NCBI RefSeq assembly: GCF_000504285.1
Contig: NZ_KI632511.1
Coordinates: 6,616,154 to 6,680,153 of the forward strand
Reading direction: 5' to 3'
DNA length: 64,000 nucleotides
From: Actinospica robiniae DSM 44927
Lineage (GTDB): Bacteria > Actinomycetota > Actinomycetes > Streptomycetales > Catenulisporaceae
Shown: positions 17,261 through 27,837 of the stretch, piece by piece
Layout of the letters: each line of letters begins with the position of its first letter
Position numbering within the stretch: position 1 is the first letter of the stretch
Notes under the pieces: generated by a model
What the model saw: the letters and a program-made list of their open reading frames with translations, nothing else
Told to the model about the DNA's origin: nothing
Databases searched by the model: none
Program-made: the position numbers and the translations under genes

Positions 17261-18934
17261 ATGACACAGGCGCAGGCCACTTCGCCGGGAGCCGGCACCG
17301 GCGCCCGGCTGGACGCGCTCGGCCGGGTCGTCGAGCTCGCCGAGGACCGGCTGGCCGCCCCCGAGCTGGCCCCGGCCCGCGAGCTGCTGGCCCGCGCGGC
17401 CGAGCGGTACGCGCTCTCGGCCGAGCACACCCTGGTGGTGCTCGGCGGGTCCACCGGCGTGGGCAAGTCCTCGCTGTTCAACGCGCTGGTCGGGATCGGC
17501 CTCTCGCCGGTCGCGGTGCGCCGCCCGACCACCTCGGAGCCGCTGGCCTGCGTCTGGGAGGCCGAGCGGCTGGAGGAGGCGCGGCCGCTGCTCGACCGGC
17601 TCGGGGTGGACCAGCGCAAGCAGCTGTGCCGGGAGTCGCCGCTCGACCTGGGCCGGCGCTCGCCCGGCCAGGCCCCGCCGCCGCGCGATCCGCTGGCCGG
17701 GCTGGTGCTGGTGGACCTGCCGGACCACGACTCGACCCGGCTCGAGCACCGGGCCGTGGTGGACCGTGCGGTCGAGTTCGCCGACCTGTTGATCTGGGTG
17801 ACCGATCCGCAGAAGTACGCCGACGCCTCCTGGCACGACGACTATCTCAAGCCGCTGTCCTCGCACAGCGGGGTCACCCTCGTTCTGCTCAACCAGATGG
17901 ACAAGCTGCCGGCCGGCTCGGGCCCCGAGTGCGTGGCCGACCTGCGCCGGCTGCTCGACCTCGACGGCCTGCACGAGGCCGAGGTGCTTCCGGTCTCCGC
18001 CCGCACCGGCGAGGGCCTGGCGCAGCTGCGTGCGCGGCTGGCCGACGTGGTCACCGGCCGCCGGGCCGCCGCCGATCGGCTGGGCGCGGACGTGGACCGG
18101 GTCGCGACGGACCTCTCTCCGCTGCTCGGCGCGCCCGCCGCGGGAGGACCCGCGCCCGCCCCGACCGACACCGGCACGATCGTGCCCGGGCCGCGGCCGG
18201 TCGATCAGGTCTCTGACGGTGACCGGGAGCGGGCGCTGTCCGGCCTGCGCGCGGCCGCCGGCGTGGCCAGCCTGGCCGACGCGGTCGCCGCGCGGGCGGT
18301 GGCCCGCACGCTGACCGCCGTCTCGAGCCCGTTGCGCGGCCTCGGCCGGATCTGGCGCGGCGGGCAGGCCCGCAGCCTGCCGGTGGTCGGTCCGGACGCA
18401 CCCGCGGCCGTGCCGGTGGACCGCGGCGGCCTGGACCAGGTGCTCGGCCAGTTCGCGCGTTCGGCCACGCACCAGCTGCCGGAGGAGTGGGGCCGCTCCG
18501 TGCGCGCCCGGATCACCGGCTCCCGGCGCGAGGTGGCCGAGCAGCTCGACCTCGCGTTGAGCCAGTGCGAGCTGTCCGCGGTGGACGGCGCGAGCGCGGG
18601 CACCGGCGCCGCGCGGTCCGGACACGTGATCCTGCTCGTGCTCGGGGCCCTCGGCTTGGTGAGCGGACTCGGCGGCGTGGCCGGCGCGTTGCCCGGCGGG
18701 CTCGGCGGCTTGGGCTTCGCGGTGGCGGCGCTCGGCGCGGCGGGTTCGATCCTGCTCGACCTGCGGGCGCGGGCCTCGGCCCGGGCCCGGGCGACGAAGT
18801 CGGGGCAGGTGGCCGCCGGGTCGCTCTCGGTGGAGCTCGCCGCCGTGGCCCAGGACGCGATGTTCGCCCCGGCCGCCGAGGAGCTGGACCGCTACCGGCG
18901 CGCGCTGGAGGCCTTCGGCACGGTCGCGCGCTGA
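17261..18934 (+). CDS. Dynamin-like/YfjP-type GTPase, second of a pair
   Basis: Also 557 aa. The G1 loop GGSTGVGKSSLFNALVG is followed by RPTTSEPLACVW, the G3 region VDLPDHDST and G4-like LLNQMDKL. Unlike its neighbour it has a C-terminal hydrophobic hairpin (about 450-500, VILLVLGALGLVSG then GGLGFAVAALGAAGSILL), which would insert in or cross the membrane. A pair in which one partner is soluble and one membrane-bound recalls DynA/DynB of Streptomyces. The assignment to septation is inference from architecture. Confidence 0.8.
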   Translation: MTQAQATSPGAGTGARLDALGRVVELAEDRLAAPELAPARELLARAAERYALSAEHTLVVLGGSTGVGKSSLFNALVGIGLSPVAVRRPTTSEPLACVWEAERLEEARPLLDRLGVDQRKQLCRESPLDLGRRSPGQAPPPRDPLAGLVLVDLPDHDSTRLEHRAVVDRAVEFADLLIWVTDPQKYADASWHDDYLKPLSSHSGVTLVLLNQMDKLPAGSGPECVADLRRLLDLDGLHEAEVLPVSARTGEGLAQLRARLADVVTGRRAAADRLGADVDRVATDLSPLLGAPAAGGPAPAPTDTGTIVPGPRPVDQVSDGDRERALSGLRAAAGVASLADAVAARAVARTLTAVSSPLRGLGRIWRGGQARSLPVVGPDAPAAVPVDRGGLDQVLGQFARSATHQLPEEWGRSVRARITGSRREVAEQLDLALSQCELSAVDGASAGTGAARSGHVILLVLGALGLVSGLGGVAGALPGGLGGLGFAVAALGAAGSILLDLRARASARARATKSGQVAAGSLSVELAAVAQDAMFAPAAEELDRYRRALEAFGTVAR

Positions 18935-18995
18935 CCGGTCGGGCCCGGAGCCGTCCACAGCCGTGAAGGCGGCGAGGAGCGGGCGTAGGGGCCGA

Positions 18996-19001
18996 TAGAC
19001 T
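18996..19001 (+). promoter_or_regulatory. Putative -10 box of ettA, leaderless
   Basis: TAGACT ends 7 bases before the ATG at 19009, so transcription would begin at or next to the start codon. No Shine-Dalgarno sequence is seen before ettA, which agrees with a leaderless mRNA, common in actinobacteria. No clear -35 box. Confidence 0.5.
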
Positions 19002-19008
19002 TACCTGC

Positions 19009-20673
19009 ATGGCTGAGTTCATCTACACCCTGCGCAAGGCCCGTAAGGCCCACGGCGACAAGGTCATCCTCGACGACGTGACGCTGAGTTTCCTGCCGGG
19101 TGCGAAGATCGGCGTGGTCGGTCCGAACGGCGCCGGCAAGTCCACCGTGCTGAAGATCATGGCAGGGCTCGAGCAGCCCTCGAACGGCGACGCGACGCTC
19201 AGCCCCGGCTACTCGGTCGGCATTCTGATGCAGGAGCCGGTGCTCAACGAGGAGAAGGACGTCCTCGGCAACATCCAGGAGGGCGTCGCCGAGACCAAGG
19301 CGATGCTCGACCGGTTCAACGAGGTCGCCGAGCTGATGGCCACCGACTACTCGGACGAGCTGCTGGCCGAGATGGGCACGCTGCAGGAGCAGCTCGACCA
19401 CCGCGATGCCTGGGACCTCGACGCCCAGCTCGAGCAGGCCATGGACGCGCTGCGCTGCCCGCCGCCCGACGCCGATGTCAAGGTCCTGTCCGGTGGCGAG
19501 AAGCGCCGGGTGGCGCTGTGCAAGCTGCTGCTCGAGGCGCCCGACCTGCTGCTGCTGGACGAGCCCACCAACCACCTGGACGCCGAGTCCGTGCTCTGGC
19601 TCGAGCAGCACCTCGCGAAGTACCCCGGCACCGTCGTCGCGATCACCCACGACCGGTACTTCCTGGACAACGTCGCGCAGTGGATCCTCGAGCTCGACCG
19701 TGGCCGCGCCTACCCCTACGAGGGCAACTACTCGACCTACCTCGAGAGCAAGGCCGCGCGGCTGAAGGTGGAGGGGCAGAAGGACGCCAAGCGCGCCAAG
19801 CGGCTCAAGGAAGAGCTCGAATGGGTGCGCTCGAACGCCAAGGGCCGCCAGGCCAAGTCCAAGGCGCGCCTGTCCCGGTACGAGGAGATGGCGGCCGAGG
19901 CGGAGAAGACCCGGAAGCTGGACTTCGAGGAGATCCAGATCCCGCCGGGCCCGCGCCTGGGCAGCGTCGTGGTCGAGGTGGAGGAGCTCAACAAGGGCTT
20001 CGGCGAGCGGGTGCTGATCGACGGCCTCAGCTTCACCCTGCCGCGCAACGGCATCGTCGGCGTGGTCGGGCCGAACGGCGCGGGCAAGACCACGCTGTTC
20101 AAGACGATCGTGGGCCTCGAGGAGGCGGACGCGGGCAAGGTCAAGATCGGCGAGACGGTCAAGATCTCGTACGTGGACCAGGGCCGCGGCGGCATCGACC
20201 CGAAGAAGACGCTGTGGGAGGTCGTCTCCGACGGGCTCGACTACATCCACGTCGGCCAGGTCGAGATGCCCTCGCGCGCCTACGTCTCGGCGTTCGGATT
20301 CAAGGGCCCGGACCAGCAGAAGCCGGCCGGGATCCTCTCCGGCGGCGAGCGCAACCGGCTGAACCTGGCGCTGACCCTCAAGCAGGGCGGCAACCTGCTG
20401 CTGCTCGACGAGCCGACCAACGACCTCGACGTCGAGACGCTCTCCTCGCTGGAGAACGCGCTGCTCGACTTCCCGGGCTGCGCGGTGGTCGTCTCGCACG
20501 ACCGCTGGTTCCTGGACCGGGTGGCCACGCACATCCTGGCCTACGAGGGCGACTCGAAGTGGTTCTGGTTCGAGGGCAACTTCGAGTCCTACGAGAAGAA
20601 CAAGGTCGAGCGGCTCGGCCCTGAGGCGGCCCGCCCGCACCGGGTCACCTACCGGAAGCTCACCCGTGACTGA
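19009..20673 (+). CDS. ettA: Energy-dependent translational throttle protein EttA (ABC-F)
   Basis: A soluble ABC-F ATPase that binds the ribosomal E site and gates entry into elongation according to ATP/ADP. It starts MAEFIYTLRKARKAHGDK, characteristic of EttA. Two ABC domains carry GPNGAGKST and GPNGAGKTT, signatures LSGGEKRRVALC and LSGGERNRLNLA, and Walker B LLLLDEPTNHLD and LLLLDEPTNDLD. The linker between them is rich in Lys/Arg (KRAKRLKEELEWVRSNAKG). The length of 554 aa matches the family. Its end overlaps the thioesterase gene by 8 bases. Confidence 0.96.
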   Translation: MAEFIYTLRKARKAHGDKVILDDVTLSFLPGAKIGVVGPNGAGKSTVLKIMAGLEQPSNGDATLSPGYSVGILMQEPVLNEEKDVLGNIQEGVAETKAMLDRFNEVAELMATDYSDELLAEMGTLQEQLDHRDAWDLDAQLEQAMDALRCPPPDADVKVLSGGEKRRVALCKLLLEAPDLLLLDEPTNHLDAESVLWLEQHLAKYPGTVVAITHDRYFLDNVAQWILELDRGRAYPYEGNYSTYLESKAARLKVEGQKDAKRAKRLKEELEWVRSNAKGRQAKSKARLSRYEEMAAEAEKTRKLDFEEIQIPPGPRLGSVVVEVEELNKGFGERVLIDGLSFTLPRNGIVGVVGPNGAGKTTLFKTIVGLEEADAGKVKIGETVKISYVDQGRGGIDPKKTLWEVVSDGLDYIHVGQVEMPSRAYVSAFGFKGPDQQKPAGILSGGERNRLNLALTLKQGGNLLLLDEPTNDLDVETLSSLENALLDFPGCAVVVSHDRWFLDRVATHILAYEGDSKWFWFEGNFESYEKNKVERLGPEAARPHRVTYRKLTRD

Positions 20674-21169
20674 TACCGCGCCCATAACCGCGATCCGCCG
20701 GGACGAGGAAGAGCCCGCGGCCGCTTCGGCCGGCCGCAGGCACGTCTACCTGTGCCCGCTGCGGTGGGCGGACATGGACTCGTACGGGCACGTGAACAAC
20801 GTGGAGTACCTGCGCTACCTGGAGCAGGCCCGCGTGGACTGGATGTTCGAGACGGCGCGCGAGGCCGGGGTGGAGCAGTTCAGCCTCGGCACGGTGGTCG
20901 CGCGCCACGAGATCGAGTACAAGCGGCCGCTGGTGTACCGGGCCGCTCCGGTCCGGGTGGAGATCTGGGTGACCAAGATCAACGCGGCGTCGTTCACCTG
21001 CGCCTACGAGGTGCGCGACGAGGACGTGCTGTACGCGGTGGCGCAGACCACGCTGGTGCCGTTCGACCTGGCCGCGCAGCGGCCGCGCCGGATCCTGCCG
21101 GAGGAGAACTTCTACCTGCGCCAGTATCTGCAGGAGCCGGCCGCGCCCGAGGCGGGACGGCGGGCATGA
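20666..21169 (+). CDS. Acyl-CoA thioesterase (4HBT, hotdog fold)
   Basis: Hydrolyses an acyl-CoA thioester. RWADMDSYGHVNNVEYLRYL contains the Asp and the helix typical of the 4-hydroxybenzoyl-CoA thioesterase-like family. The GTVVARHEIEYKRPL strand follows. Its 167 aa is normal. The GTG start lies inside the end of ettA and the stop overlaps the next ATG (ATGA), so it is coupled on both sides. Confidence 0.88.
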   Translation: MTDTAPITAIRRDEEEPAAASAGRRHVYLCPLRWADMDSYGHVNNVEYLRYLEQARVDWMFETAREAGVEQFSLGTVVARHEIEYKRPLVYRAAPVRVEIWVTKINAASFTCAYEVRDEDVLYAVAQTTLVPFDLAAQRPRRILPEENFYLRQYLQEPAAPEAGRRA

Positions 21170-21813
21170 CAGCGGTCGAGTTCGGCAGCGGCCGGGACGG
21201 CGCGGCGCTCGGGGCGTACCTGCAGCGCCTGCTGCACTTCGACAAGTCGGCGGCGGTGCGCGTGGTCGGAGTCGGCCACGCGCTCGCGGCCTACGCCGGA
21301 CCGCCCTTCGGCGGGCAGCCGGTGCTGGCGCTGCGGCTGGCCGCGCTCAAGCCGGACACGCCGCCGTTCGACGTCACGGTGGCGGCCGGCGCGCTGCTCG
21401 AGGGCTTGGCCGAGGACGATCAGACGCTGACCCTGCCGCGGCCGCTGACCGGCGGCCCGTCCTGGGCGGGCCTGCTGCCGCCGCGCACCGGCTGGACCAG
21501 GCTGGGCCTGGTCTCGGTGCGCGCGTTGGCGCAGGCCGCGAACGAGGGCAACTCCGACTTCCGCTTCCGCGCGCTGGGTCTGGACCGCTCCGGTCTGGAC
21601 GCGTTGGGCGAGGAGATCTGGTCGCGCGCCGTGCAGAGTGTGGACGGAGCGGACGGTGCGAGCACGCTGACGCTCCGGACCGCCCACGCCGCGCACGCGC
21701 TGGGCTTCCTGGGGCCGGGTCCGGAGGCCTCGGAGGAGTTCGCGCCGCTGGCCCGGATCGGGCGCTGGCTGCGTCTGGACGCGCCGTACGGCACCGTCCT
21801 GCAGCGAGACTGA
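21166..21813 (+). CDS. Conserved hypothetical protein, coupled to thioesterase
   Basis: A 215-aa soluble protein that I do not recognise as a named family; similar genes often follow this thioesterase in actinobacteria. Features include VVGVGHALAAYAGPPFGGQPVLALRLAAL in the N-terminal half, an aromatic PPRTGWTRLGL and an Ala-rich C-terminus. No membrane segment. Its ATG overlaps the thioesterase stop, which favours a joint function with it. Confidence 0.7.
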   Translation: MTAVEFGSGRDGAALGAYLQRLLHFDKSAAVRVVGVGHALAAYAGPPFGGQPVLALRLAALKPDTPPFDVTVAAGALLEGLAEDDQTLTLPRPLTGGPSWAGLLPPRTGWTRLGLVSVRALAQAANEGNSDFRFRALGLDRSGLDALGEEIWSRAVQSVDGADGASTLTLRTAHAAHALGFLGPGPEASEEFAPLARIGRWLRLDAPYGTVLQRD

Positions 21814-21940
21814 CGCAGCCCTGGATTGCCGCGCGGCGTCACCCGCATGGCCCAACGCTGTGTGGACACTGCCCCTAGGCGGGACTTGGCTGGAGAGACG
21901 AGCAACCGGACGGTGCTCATCGAAACCCCTGGAGGCGGCC

Positions 21941-22312
21941 ATGTCCGTCATGATCCACAAGAGCCTCGACAGCCCGGAAGAGGTGAGGCCCTTCGAAGAC
22001 GACATGGGCCACCTCGACATGGTCAACCTCGGCGCCGCGCCGGTGGGCCGCGCGGTGTTCGAGCCGGGCTGGCGCTGGTCCGAGCACGTCAAGCCGATCG
22101 CCAAGACCGACAGCTGCGAGATGGCGCACACCGGATACGTCGTCTCCGGCCGGATCACGATCGCCATGGACAGCGGCGAGAAGGACACCTACGAGCCGGG
22201 CGACTTCATGATCGTCCCGCCCGGGCACGACGCCTGGGTCGAGGGTGACGAGGCGTGCGTCGTCATCGACTGGCAGGGCTACGCCGACTACGCGAAGCCC
22301 CCAGCCGACTGA
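21941..22312 (+). CDS. Cupin domain protein
   Basis: A single small beta-barrel of 123 aa. The sequence HTGYVVSGRITIAMDSGE is cupin motif 1 and YEPGDFMIVPPGHDAWVEG is motif 2. Motif 1 lacks the usual His-x-His, so metal binding may be altered and the activity cannot be predicted. ATG 21941 has GGAGG 6 bases before it. A weak inter-gene gap of 125 bases precedes it. Confidence 0.85.
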   Translation: MSVMIHKSLDSPEEVRPFEDDMGHLDMVNLGAAPVGRAVFEPGWRWSEHVKPIAKTDSCEMAHTGYVVSGRITIAMDSGEKDTYEPGDFMIVPPGHDAWVEGDEACVVIDWQGYADYAKPPAD

Positions 22313-22344
22313 GGCCGGGCCGAGCCTGATTTACCGTCACCACC

Positions 22345-22833
22345 TCACAGGGCCTTGACGAAGCCCAGGTACTCCAGCCCCGGCTGCCCGAGCGGCTCGT
22401 AGCCGCAGGCGCGGAGGGCGAGCCGCAGCGTCTCGTGGCCGGGCTCGGCCACGGCGTACAGGCGCGAGTATCCGGCCCGCCTGGCCAGCGGTTCGAGGTG
22501 GCGCAGCACCCGCCGAGCCAGCCCGTTGCGGCGCAGTTCCGGCCGGGTCCAGAGCTGGGCGAGCTCGGCGGTGGTGTTGTCGTAGCGGCGGAATCCGCCG
22601 CCCGCCGCGGGCGAGCCGTCCGCGCCGCGCACGCCGATCAGGGCGCCGCCGAGCCAGGTCTCGTATTCACGCGGATCAGACTCCAGATAGCGGGCGGCGG
22701 CCGCGCCGCCGCGGGCCGACTCCTCGGCCAGGAAGGACGCCGCGAGCTCCACCGCGAGCGCGTCGGCGGACTCGAGCAGCAGGACGTCGGGCGGATCGAT
22801 CAGGGCAGGGGAGGGCGCGAGCAGGGTGCGCAT
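22345..22833 (-). CDS. GNAT family N-acetyltransferase
   Basis: Transfers an acetyl group from acetyl-CoA to an amine, substrate unknown. The acetyl-CoA site is the AQLWTRPELRRNGLARRVLRHL block (the R-x-x-G-x-A type loop), followed by YSRLYAVAEPGH and a final GYEPLG. The length of 162 aa is typical. It is convergent with the cupin gene and does not appear to be in an operon. Confidence 0.87.
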   Translation of the reverse strand: MRTLLAPSPALIDPPDVLLLESADALAVELAASFLAEESARGGAAAARYLESDPREYETWLGGALIGVRGADGSPAAGGGFRRYDNTTAELAQLWTRPELRRNGLARRVLRHLEPLARRAGYSRLYAVAEPGHETLRLALRACGYEPLGQPGLEYLGFVKAL

Positions 22834-23110
22834 GGATGACTCACCTCTGAGAAGGGGGACGGCGGAATCGTGCGGCTGTCAGAGGGAGCAGCGACACGAC
22901 GAGGACCACACCCGGCACAGATCGATGTGCTCACGGGTGACCAGCGCGATGGCTATGGCGCTGTCCGTCGTCATGGTTCATTGGTATCAGGCTTCTCCGT
23001 GCCCGGCAACGGGCGCGGATCTTTCCGAGGGCGCGCGGAATCCGGCGCGCGCTCCGGTTTCAGCCTGCTGATACTCGGGCCCCGGCGGGCCGTACCGGGG
23101 CGCGAACGGC

Positions 23111-23509
23111 TCAGGCGTTGAGCATGAAGGTGGCGGCGTGCTCGAGGTACGCCCACAGTTCGTCGCGGTCCGCCGGCGCCAGGTCCTGCGCGTCCACGGC
23201 CGCGCGCATGTGCCGCAGCCAGCGGTCCCTGGCCGCGACGTCGATGTGGAACGAGGCGTGCCGCATCCGCAGCCGCGGGTGTCCGCGCTGCTCGGAGTAG
23301 GTGCGCGGGCCGCCCCAGTACTGGATCAGGAACATCCGCAGCCGCTCCTCGGCCGGCTCCAGATCCTGCTCCGGGTACATCGCCCGCAGCTCAGGGTCCT
23401 CGGCCACGCCCTGGTAGAAGCCGTGCACGATGCGCCGGAACGGCTCCTCGCCGATCCGGTCGTACAGCGACTCGGTCGTCGCCTCGCCCGGACTCGGGAT
23501 CGCGCTCAC
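23111..23509 (-). CDS. glbO: Truncated haemoglobin, group II (trHbO)
   Basis: A small haem protein that binds oxygen or nitric oxide. The short 2-on-2 fold is seen in [20 protein letters not shown], then [28 protein letters not shown]. The latter carries the group II Tyr-Trp region and the proximal His in RMRHASFHI. At 132 aa it fits trHbO. GTG 23509 has GGAGG 4-5 bases before it and is preferred to ATG 23551. No partner gene adjoins it. Confidence 0.88.
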   Translation of the reverse strand: MSAIPSPGEATTESLYDRIGEEPFRRIVHGFYQGVAEDPELRAMYPEQDLEPAEERLRMFLIQYWGGPRTYSEQRGHPRLRMRHASFHIDVAARDRWLRHMRAAVDAQDLAPADRDELWAYLEHAATFMLNA

Positions 23510-23585
23510 GTGCCCTCCACCACTGCGAAGTTCTTCACCCTGCCCGCCCATTGTCTCACTGTGCCGACGCCGACCGGGAGCGGGC

Positions 23586-24593
23586 CTAGGAGAGCCAGCC
23601 GCGTTCGTGCGCCTGCCAGCCCAGCTGCAGCCGCGTCGTCACCCCGGCCAGCTCCATCATGTGCGCCACCCGCCGCTGCACCGTGCGCAGGCCGAGGCCG
23701 AGCTGCTTGGCGATCGCCGCGTCGGTCGAGCCCACCAGCAGCAGCGACAGGATCCGCAGGTCCAGCGTGGTCGGCGCGCTGTCGGCCGAGGCCGCGTCCA
23801 GGCCGTCATCGGCCAGGCGTACCGGCACGGCCCGCTGCCAGACGTACTCGAACAGCCCCAGCATCGCCGTGACCAGGCCCGGAGCCCGGGAGACCAGCGC
23901 CATCGGCTCGCCCACCTCGTCCAGTCGGCGGCCCTCGCGTTCCGCCACCTGCGGGCTCTCGGTCAGCGGCAGCATCACCGTCCCGCGGTCCGCGATCAGC
24001 ACGCGGGTGGAGACCGACTCGACCACGCGGATGCGCTCGGGCCCGAGGACCTCGCCGAGGACCGACTCCATCGCACCCGGCTCCTCGAGCATCGGCCGCT
24101 CGATCACCACCCGGTAGTGCACGCCGCGGCGCACCGCCTCCTCCTCGGCGAAGCTCTGGCCCGGCTCCACCACCTCGGGCGTGGACTGGACCAGCGCGAG
24201 CAGCTCGGTTTCGGCGCTCAGCTGGATGTGCTCGAAGCGCTGGCGCACCTGGTCCGCGCCGACGGCCACCTCCACCAGGTCGTGCATGCTGCGGGTCGAG
24301 GCCGAGTGGTAGGCCTCGGCCAGCGCGGCCGCGGTCAGCTCGGCCTGGCCGAGCGCGTGCCGCTGCGCGGTCAGCAGCGCGCCGAGGGCCAGCTGCGGCG
24401 GCGCCGTCTGCACCTGCCCGACCGCGTTGCGGCTGGCCAGGGCCTTGGCCTCGAGCATCTGGACCGACCGGTGGACCCGGTCGCGGTCCAGGCTCAGGCG
24501 CAGCGCGAGCGCCTCGACGCTGCTCGGACCCAGGTGGATCAGCTCGCGGTAGACGCGCTCGGTCAGCTCGTCGAGGCCGAGTATGCCGAGCAC
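23586..24593 (-). CDS. TrmB/LuxR-type transcriptional regulator
   Basis: A cytoplasmic DNA-binding protein of 335 aa. The first 70 residues form a TrmB-like winged helix ([29 protein letters not shown]). A middle region resembles a ligand or phospholipase D-like fold. The C-terminal LuxR helix-turn-helix is [33 protein letters not shown]. This double-HTH design is common in streptomycetes and the ligand is unknown. It is divergent from groES, but the intergenic region is dominated by the CIRCE operators of groES. Confidence 0.85.
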   Translation of the reverse strand: MLGILGLDELTERVYRELIHLGPSSVEALALRLSLDRDRVHRSVQMLEAKALASRNAVGQVQTAPPQLALGALLTAQRHALGQAELTAAALAEAYHSASTRSMHDLVEVAVGADQVRQRFEHIQLSAETELLALVQSTPEVVEPGQSFAEEEAVRRGVHYRVVIERPMLEEPGAMESVLGEVLGPERIRVVESVSTRVLIADRGTVMLPLTESPQVAEREGRRLDEVGEPMALVSRAPGLVTAMLGLFEYVWQRAVPVRLADDGLDAASADSAPTTLDLRILSLLLVGSTDAAIAKQLGLGLRTVQRRVAHMMELAGVTTRLQLGWQAHERGWLS

Positions 24594-24773
24594 GTCACTC
24601 CCTTCGAGTGGTTCGTTTCGTCGTGTGGCGTGTCGCCCTGGCAGCGAGCATATCGACGCCTATCATGACCGGTTCCGGCCGGTCTGGGCCACTGCCCGCT
24701 CGTCTCCGGGCCGCCCCGCCGGCGCACGTCGGCCGCGTCCGCCGCGAGCTGGGCTTGCGCGCCCGCACCGGGG

Positions 24774-24800
24774 TTGGCACTCGGGTTGACCGAGTGCCAG
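24774..24800. promoter_or_regulatory. CIRCE operator 1 (HrcA)
   Basis: TTGGCACTC-N9-GAGTGCCAG matches the HrcA-binding element with one G:C substitution in each arm. It overlaps the -35 region of the groES promoter. Confidence 0.93.
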
Positions 24801-24813
24801 CGCTCGGCATAAT
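24786..24813 (+). promoter_or_regulatory. groES promoter
   Basis: TTGACC (24786-24791) and CATAAT (24808-24813) are 16 bases apart, a vegetative sigma-type promoter. The -35 box lies within CIRCE 1, so HrcA would block RNA polymerase. Confidence 0.75.
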
Positions 24814-24820
24814 CTGCCGA

Positions 24821-24847
24821 CTGGCACCCTCAGCCCGAGAGTGCCAA
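24821..24847. promoter_or_regulatory. CIRCE operator 2 (HrcA)
   Basis: CTGGCACCC-N9-GAGTGCCAA is a second CIRCE with one imperfect base in the left arm. It lies just past the -10 box, around the transcription start, giving two-operator repression of the chaperonin genes. Confidence 0.88.
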
Positions 24848-24936
24848 ACGCGAACCCGTTCCTGGCACCCGCGACGACAGGACCCGGACTACTCGCTCCC
24901 AGACATGCGAACGTCTCCGAAGGAGAGGTCACGACT

Positions 24937-25233
24937 GTGGCTAACGTTGCCATCAAGCCGCTCGAGGACCGTGTGGTCGTCAAGCCGCTGGACGCCGAGC
25001 AGACCACCGCCTCCGGCCTGGTGATCCCGGACACCGCCAAGGAGAAGCCCCAGGAGGGCACCGTCCTGGCGGTCGGCCCCGGCCGCTTCGAGAACGGCAA
25101 CCGGCTGCCCCTGGACGTCAAGGAAGGCGACGTCGTCCTGTACTCGAAGTACGGCGGCACCGAGGTCAAGTACAACGGCGAGGAGTACCTCGTCCTGTCG
25201 GCGCGCGACCTGCTCGCCGTCGTCTCGAAGTGA
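24937..25233 (+). CDS. groES: Co-chaperonin GroES
   Basis: The 98-aa lid of the GroEL cage. The N-terminal [12 protein letters not shown], mobile-loop [19 protein letters not shown] and C-terminal [18 protein letters not shown] are all in place. GTG 24937 has AAGGAGAGG upstream. The HrcA/CIRCE sites control it, and groEL follows after 130 bases. Confidence 0.97.
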   Translation: MANVAIKPLEDRVVVKPLDAEQTTASGLVIPDTAKEKPQEGTVLAVGPGRFENGNRLPLDVKEGDVVLYSKYGGTEVKYNGEEYLVLSARDLLAVVSK

Positions 25234-25249
25234 GCTAGCGCCCGCGTAG

Positions 25250-26986
<1,737 letters not shown>

Positions 26987-27032
26987 GTGACGGCCGACGG
27001 CCGCGAGCCGCCAGGCGGCGGTCGTCAGTGCT

Positions 27033-27077
27033 CGAACGCCCCCGGATCCGTCGACGAGACGGGTCCGGGGGCGTTCG
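27033..27077. terminator. Terminator between groEL and the wbl gene
   Basis: A 17-bp near-perfect stem (CGAACGCCCCCGGATCC with its complement) and a 10-base loop sit between convergent genes; they could serve both strands. Confidence 0.8.
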
Positions 27078-27088
27078 CCCGTTCGGCG

Positions 27089-27712
27089 TCAGACGTTCGC
27101 CGGCGTGCGCTTCTTCGTGGGGGCGGGGTTGGGGCCGCCCGGCTTGGCCGAACCCGCGCGCTTGCGCGGCCCGACCGGCTTGGCCACGGTCGGCAGCATC
27201 TTCGGCGGCGCGACCGGCAGCGCCGGGATGGTCGGCGCCGTCGGCTCGGCGGCGACCACGCCGGCCACGGCCGGCGCCGGTTCGAGCACCGGCTCGGCCA
27301 CCGGCTCGGGCAGGGCCGTACTCGGCCCGGTGCGCCGCGCGAGCTCGCGCTCGTGGTCGCGCAGCAGCTTCTCCTTGAGCTTCGCCTTCTCGGCCAGCGC
27401 CGCCTTCTCCCGCACCGCGCGCGCCCGGACCAGCGCCTTCTGCCGCTGGTAGTGGGACTCGCGCTCCTCTTCGGTCATGCCGCCCCACACCCCGTAGGGC
27501 TCGCGCACCCGGAGCGCGTGCTCGCAGCACTGTTTCTGCACCGGGCAGTTGAGGCAGATCTCCTTGGCCGACTGCTCGCGGGCCGCGCGCGCCGCGCCCC
27601 GCTCGCCCTCGGGGTGGAAGAACAGCGAACTGTCCTTGCCGCGGCACAGACCGCGCAACTGCCAGTCCCAGAGATCCGCGTTCGGACCCGGCAGTCGGGA
27701 GTAGTCCGCCAT
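27089..27712 (-). CDS. WhiB-like (Wbl) iron-sulfur regulator with long C-terminal tail
   Basis: A redox-sensing transcription partner protein. Four Cys ligands for the [4Fe-4S] cluster are Cys23, Cys53, Cys56 and Cys62, followed by the beta-turn GVWGGMTEEER. After that comes a charged Lys/Arg/Glu coiled stretch and a Pro/Ala-rich tail, ending with an Arg/Lys-rich segment. This extends it to 207 aa, against about 80-130 for common Wbl proteins. ATG 27712 has AAGGAG 5 bases before it. It lies between groEL and bldM, as in Streptomyces chromosomes from memory. Confidence 0.88.
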   Translation of the reverse strand: MADYSRLPGPNADLWDWQLRGLCRGKDSSLFFHPEGERGAARAAREQSAKEICLNCPVQKQCCEHALRVREPYGVWGGMTEEERESHYQRQKALVRARAVREKAALAEKAKLKEKLLRDHERELARRTGPSTALPEPVAEPVLEPAPAVAGVVAAEPTAPTIPALPVAPPKMLPTVAKPVGPRKRAGSAKPGGPNPAPTKKRTPANV

Positions 27713-27837
27713 GAGCACTCCTTGGATGATCTCGAGTGTTCCAGTGATTGGACGTCCAGTGACCGGCTATTCCCCGGTTCGAGTGGATTTGTCGGTATGG
27801 GCTCTATACCCATCGCTTGCTTCGGTATGAACCCGGT

